This document shows, one piece after another, positions 5,854 to 8,719 of a DNA stretch of 8,719 nucleotides. Within the stretch, counting starts at the first letter, position 1. The number at the start of each line of letters is the position of its first letter. The notes under the pieces were generated by a model that was not told the DNA's origin, ran no database searches, and worked only from the letters and a program-made list of their open reading frames with translations. This stretch comes from Moraxellaceae bacterium. GTDB lineage: Bacteria; Pseudomonadota; Gammaproteobacteria; Pseudomonadales; Moraxellaceae. A program made the translations under genes and the position numbers. The stretch is taken from positions 39,428 to 48,146 of the forward strand of contig DPJB01000005.1 in NCBI GenBank assembly GCA_003543245.1, written 5' to 3'.

Positions 5854-8040
5854 ATGCGTGCTCTGGCTATTATTCCAGTAATGGCAGCAAGCCTGCTGGC
5901 TGGCTGTTTTGGTGACAAGGATACCGTGAGCGAGCCAGTGGCACTTGCTGCCGAGGCCCCGGATGCCTTTCTGACCTATCCCGATACCCAGGCCAGTCTG
6001 GCAGCAGGGGCGTACGACATCGTGGTGGGCACCGATGTTGCCGGCCAGTCGGGCAGTTACCGACTGGTGGTCACGTTTGATGACGGCACCACACAGGCGA
6101 TCAAGGGCAGTTGGCTGTCGTCTGGTGGTCCGAGCGCCGCTGCGGCGGGCAACGGGCGCCACCAGATCACGCTTCCGCGCGCCGGTGGAGTTCGTATCGC
6201 GCTGGACTCGGCGGTGGATGGTTATCTTTTCCTGCTGCGCAATGATCATCTGATCGACAGTGATACCGATGGTGGTGCCAACGGGGAGGCACTGATTGAC
6301 CGGCCTCTCAGCCTGATCAGCTCGCAAAAATACGGTGAAGCCTACTATGCGGCAGTTGATCCCTCCGGTGTGCGACGTACCCTGGCTGAATGGAAAAGCA
6401 AGAACGGATTTGATGCCGGCTTTGATAGCCATGTGATTTTCCGTGATGCTTTCGATCTCGGTTATGGACGTGACATGTATGCACGTCGTAACCCGGACGG
6501 ACGCATTGCCGTTTTCGTGAACAATTATGTTGTACGTGTCTTGCCTGGCAGCAGCACCAATTACGGTCCCCTGAATGTCGAGGCAGCCATTTCACAGGAT
6601 TCGCGCTATTTGCTGGGTACCAATGCCATCGAGTTCAGCCCTGCCGACGAGGACGCACCGAACGAAAACGGCAGCATGATGATCACCAAGTTCTTCACGT
6701 TTGATGCCAGCGGCAAGCGCATTGTCTCGGCGGATCTGGATGGGCGAGGGGTGAAGCACATGCCGGGCATGTGCTGGGCATGCCATGGTGGCAAACCTGC
6801 ACCGCTGGATGAGTCCGGCAACTTCCAGGTGCAGTCTTTGCGCTCGGCCAAGATGAACATGCTGGATGTTGGTCTTCTGGAGTACTCGCCACAGTCGGGT
6901 TATCAGCGACCGCAACTGGAGGCCGGACTTCGCACCATCAATGAGTATGTGGCGGAAACCTATGCCGTCATGGCTGGCCGTGATGTGAATGATGCGGTGA
7001 CGGGGTCTGCGCACTGGTCTGCCGCGTTTGCGCAGTCACTGGCGGCGGGACGTTATGCGGCATCGGCAACGCATGTTGATGCATTCATTCCCGCGGGCTG
7101 GACGGCTTCGGTGTCACGGCCGGAAGGTGTCGAGGCACTCTACAAGCAGGTGGTGGAGCCGCATTGCATCGGCTGCCATGCCCTGCAGGGCTCGACCGCT
7201 GGCGAGAATGTTTCCGATCTTGCCAATGCCATCAACTTCTCAAGCTATGAGAAGTTCATCAGCTATCGCTCAAAGATCATTGATTACGTGTACCGTCGCG
7301 GCAACATGCCGATGTCACTGCGCAATTTCGAACGTTTCTGGAAGGAGCCCGACAAGGCTCCGGCCCTGCTGGCCACGTATCTCTCCGAGCCGACGCTGTT
7401 CAATGCATCGGGTAACGTGATTCAGCCCGGACGTCCGGTTGCTCGTCCGGGTAACAGCCGCAGTGTGAAGACAACGGCCGGGCAGACCGTGCAGCTGGAT
7501 GGTCGCAGCAGTTATTTTGCGCAGCGTTACCAGTGGCAGATTGTCAGTGCACCATCCGGTGCCGCCCTGACTGATCCCGCAACGGCGCGTCCGGTACTTA
7601 CTGCACCGGTCAACGGAAACTATGTCATTGCATTGACCGTCAGCAATGGCCGTGGTGCAGATACAGCAGAAATTACGCTGACCGTGAATGATGCACTGGC
7701 CAAGGCACCGGGGCAGTTCACTTTTGTTGATGACATCATGCCGATTCTTGGCTCGTCAGGCGGGACTGCCTGTACCAGTTGTCATAGCAGCGGTGGCGGT
7801 TATGCAGGCATTCCCGTGTTCTGGTCGAGTGATAGCGGTCTTTATCGCCGGGTACTGTCGCGCATTGATTTCCGTGATCCGGAAAACAGCAAGTTGCTGA
7901 CCAAGCCCACCAGCCTCAACCATGGCGGCGGTGTACAGTTAAGCATGCTTCTGCCTGCCGAGAAGGCAGACTATGACACACTGCTCAGCTGGATTCGCGA
8001 AGGCGCGGTGTGCGGAAGTGATGCGGCGCTGTGTCCCTGA
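5854..8040 (+). CDS. Triheme c-type cytochrome lipoprotein with PKD-like domain
   Basis: Protein of 728 aa, beginning 2 nt after the barrel gene, with only a weak GGCGAG upstream, so probably translated by coupling. The lipobox LAGC (C18) marks a lipoprotein. An N-terminal beta-sandwich-like region (about 38-145) is followed by a region with FRDAFDLGYGRDM (196-208), a pattern I associate with uncharacterised exported proteins in proteobacteria. Three heme-c motifs occur: CWACH (307-311), CIGCH (438-442) and CTSCH (640-644). Candidate distal Met ligands are M485 or M487 (GNMPMS) for the second and M698 for the third; none is obvious for the first. A PKD-like beta domain (about 533-613) separates hemes 2 and 3. 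The wide heme spacing suggests three separate small cytochrome domains and not a packed multiheme wire. It should act in the periplasm or at the outer membrane. Electron transfer is inferred from the hemes; the substrate is unknown. Confidence 0.85.
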   Translation: MRALAIIPVMAASLLAGCFGDKDTVSEPVALAAEAPDAFLTYPDTQASLAAGAYDIVVGTDVAGQSGSYRLVVTFDDGTTQAIKGSWLSSGGPSAAAAGNGRHQITLPRAGGVRIALDSAVDGYLFLLRNDHLIDSDTDGGANGEALIDRPLSLISSQKYGEAYYAAVDPSGVRRTLAEWKSKNGFDAGFDSHVIFRDAFDLGYGRDMYARRNPDGRIAVFVNNYVVRVLPGSSTNYGPLNVEAAISQDSRYLLGTNAIEFSPADEDAPNENGSMMITKFFTFDASGKRIVSADLDGRGVKHMPGMCWACHGGKPAPLDESGNFQVQSLRSAKMNMLDVGLLEYSPQSGYQRPQLEAGLRTINEYVAETYAVMAGRDVNDAVTGSAHWSAAFAQSLAAGRYAASATHVDAFIPAGWTASVSRPEGVEALYKQVVEPHCIGCHALQGSTAGENVSDLANAINFSSYEKFISYRSKIIDYVYRRGNMPMSLRNFERFWKEPDKAPALLATYLSEPTLFNASGNVIQPGRPVARPGNSRSVKTTAGQTVQLDGRSSYFAQRYQWQIVSAPSGAALTDPATARPVLTAPVNGNYVIALTVSNGRGADTAEITLTVNDALAKAPGQFTFVDDIMPILGSSGGTACTSCHSSGGGYAGIPVFWSSDSGLYRRVLSRIDFRDPENSKLLTKPTSLNHGGGVQLSMLLPAEKADYDTLLSWIREGAVCGSDAALCP

Positions 8041-8058
8041 TCATGATGTGACAGCATG

Positions 8059-8095
8059 AAGAAAAGTCCCGGCAATGTGCCGGGACTTTTCTTTT
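8059..8095. terminator. Bidirectional rho-independent terminator
   Basis: A perfect 16-bp stem (8059-8074 with 8078-8093) closes on a 3-nt loop. The core is GTCCCGGCA/TGCCGGGAC, flanked by A-tract and T-tract on the two sides. The T-rich 3' arm serves the plus-strand operon ending at 8040. On the minus strand the A-tract arm becomes a T-rich tail for the convergent gene, whose stop codon at 8095-8097 touches the hairpin. Confidence 0.9.
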
Positions 8096-8719
8096 CAGCT
8101 TCTGTACCAGCGCACCAGGGCTTCGTGCCGGTACCGTTTGCGCTGCTCGCCCCGTGGTAGCCATTTTTCATGGGCACAGGCTGCCTCGAGCAGAAAATCA
8201 AACAGGGTGATATGACGGCGCAAGACGCGTTCCTGCCGGTGCGGCAGGATCGGATTGAAGTGACCAAACCACGAGAACAGCTGTCGCGGATTTTTCTTCA
8301 TCCACAACCAGGATCCCATTTCCAGCGTAAACGGCAAAAAGGTCCCGTCATGTGCCGACAGGTATTCATCATAAAGAAAATCCCACAGATCGCCGTGTGT
8401 CGTGTAGCTCACCGACTGCGGCTCCATGATGTAGAAGCTGTGGTTGGGGTAGGTGCGGTTGAACAGGGCGCGCAGGGCAAAGGCATCGGGCAGGTTGGGG
8501 GCCGGCTCTGTACTGCGTGCGTAGGGAAACCAGATGCGGTCACGAAAACCAAAGCCGGAGTGGCAGTCCATGGCCATGGAAAAAGCATGGCTGTGCAATC
8601 GCTCACGTACAACACGGAAAAGTGCCTGTGCCTCGACGGGAACGTCATCCCCGACGCGACCCCGGTACCAGGGCAGTCGCTCACTGAGACGGTGACCGCC
8701 GACCAGAAAGGGAACCCGG
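8095..8719 (-). CDS. M14-type zinc carboxypeptidase-like protein (5' end cut by the window)
   Basis: Convergent gene, open to the right edge of the window, with 207 residues visible; its start is outside. A TTG at 8596-8598 could in principle start translation, but the upstream codons continue smoothly (VGGHRLSERLPWYRG and onward), so the gene is longer. DCHSGFG (visible residues 51-57) fits the His zinc ligand that follows the HxxE motif in M14 metallopeptidases. FTLEMGSW, with E133, fits the catalytic Glu region. The HxxE motif itself would lie beyond the edge. Family members cleave C-terminal amino acids or related amide bonds; the substrate here is unknown. No signal peptide can be assessed. 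The gene is on the opposite strand from the operon and shares only the terminator, so a functional link is unlikely. Confidence 0.72.
   Translation of the reverse strand, partial: RVPFLVGGHRLSERLPWYRGRVGDDVPVEAQALFRVVRERLHSHAFSMAMDCHSGFGFRDRIWFPYARSTEPAPNLPDAFALRALFNRTYPNHSFYIMEPQSVSYTTHGDLWDFLYDEYLSAHDGTFLPFTLEMGSWLWMKKNPRQLFSWFGHFNPILPHRQERVLRRHITLFDFLLEAACAHEKWLPRGEQRKRYRHEALVRWYRS

Noticed and set aside
5806..6432. Minus-strand open frame (208 codons) opposite the barrel/lipoprotein junction
   Set aside because: It overlaps two coupled, well-supported export genes and shows no recognisable motif.
8095..8598. TTG at 8596-8598 as the true start of the peptidase
   Set aside because: The frame stays open to the window edge with peptidase-like sequence upstream, and the HxxE zinc motif would be missing from such a short protein.
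8409..8684. Minus-strand open frame in another register of the peptidase gene
   Set aside because: It overlaps the frame carrying the DCHSGFG and LEMG motifs and has no features of its own.

Overview
The window looks like chromosomal DNA of a Gram-negative proteobacterium, most likely a gammaproteobacterium. The reasons are a moderately high GC content by eye, an outer-membrane beta-barrel with a C-terminal Phe, a lipobox lipoprotein, a Tat-type signal peptide, c-type cytochromes, and a CHASE2/FecR signalling pair. The genus cannot be told from the sequence. No tRNA, rRNA, CRISPR array, insertion sequence or phage gene was seen.

Left part (1-968, minus strand): a two-gene unit. A FecR-domain protein with a probable twin-arginine signal peptide (243-968) is followed 12 nt later by the N-terminus of a CHASE2-domain membrane sensor (230 to the window edge), probably a class III nucleotide cyclase. 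A divergent 261-nt intergenic region (969-1229) separates this unit from the next one.

Centre (1230-8040, plus strand): a tightly packed three-gene operon of exported proteins. (1) A 1243-aa modular surface protein with a signal peptide, one CxxCH heme module, a fibronectin-like domain, four putative-Ig/cadherin-like repeats, thrombospondin type-3 calcium repeats, HYR-like and Calx-beta-like domains, a choice-of-anchor U-type domain and a GlyGly-CTERM-like sorting tail. (2) A 296-aa predicted outer-membrane beta-barrel, overlapping gene 1 by one base. (3) A 728-aa lipoprotein with three CxxCH motifs and a PKD-like domain, starting 2 nt after gene 2. A strong hairpin terminator follows. Together they suggest an envelope-to-surface redox or adhesion complex: a heme lipoprotein, a barrel, and a long calcium-stabilised surface stalk carrying its own heme. 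I do not recognise the system as a described one, and its function is inferred only.

Right part (8095-8719, minus strand): the C-terminal part of a convergent M14-type zinc carboxypeptidase-like gene, cut by the window end. It shares the bidirectional terminator at 8059-8095 and is probably unrelated to the operon.
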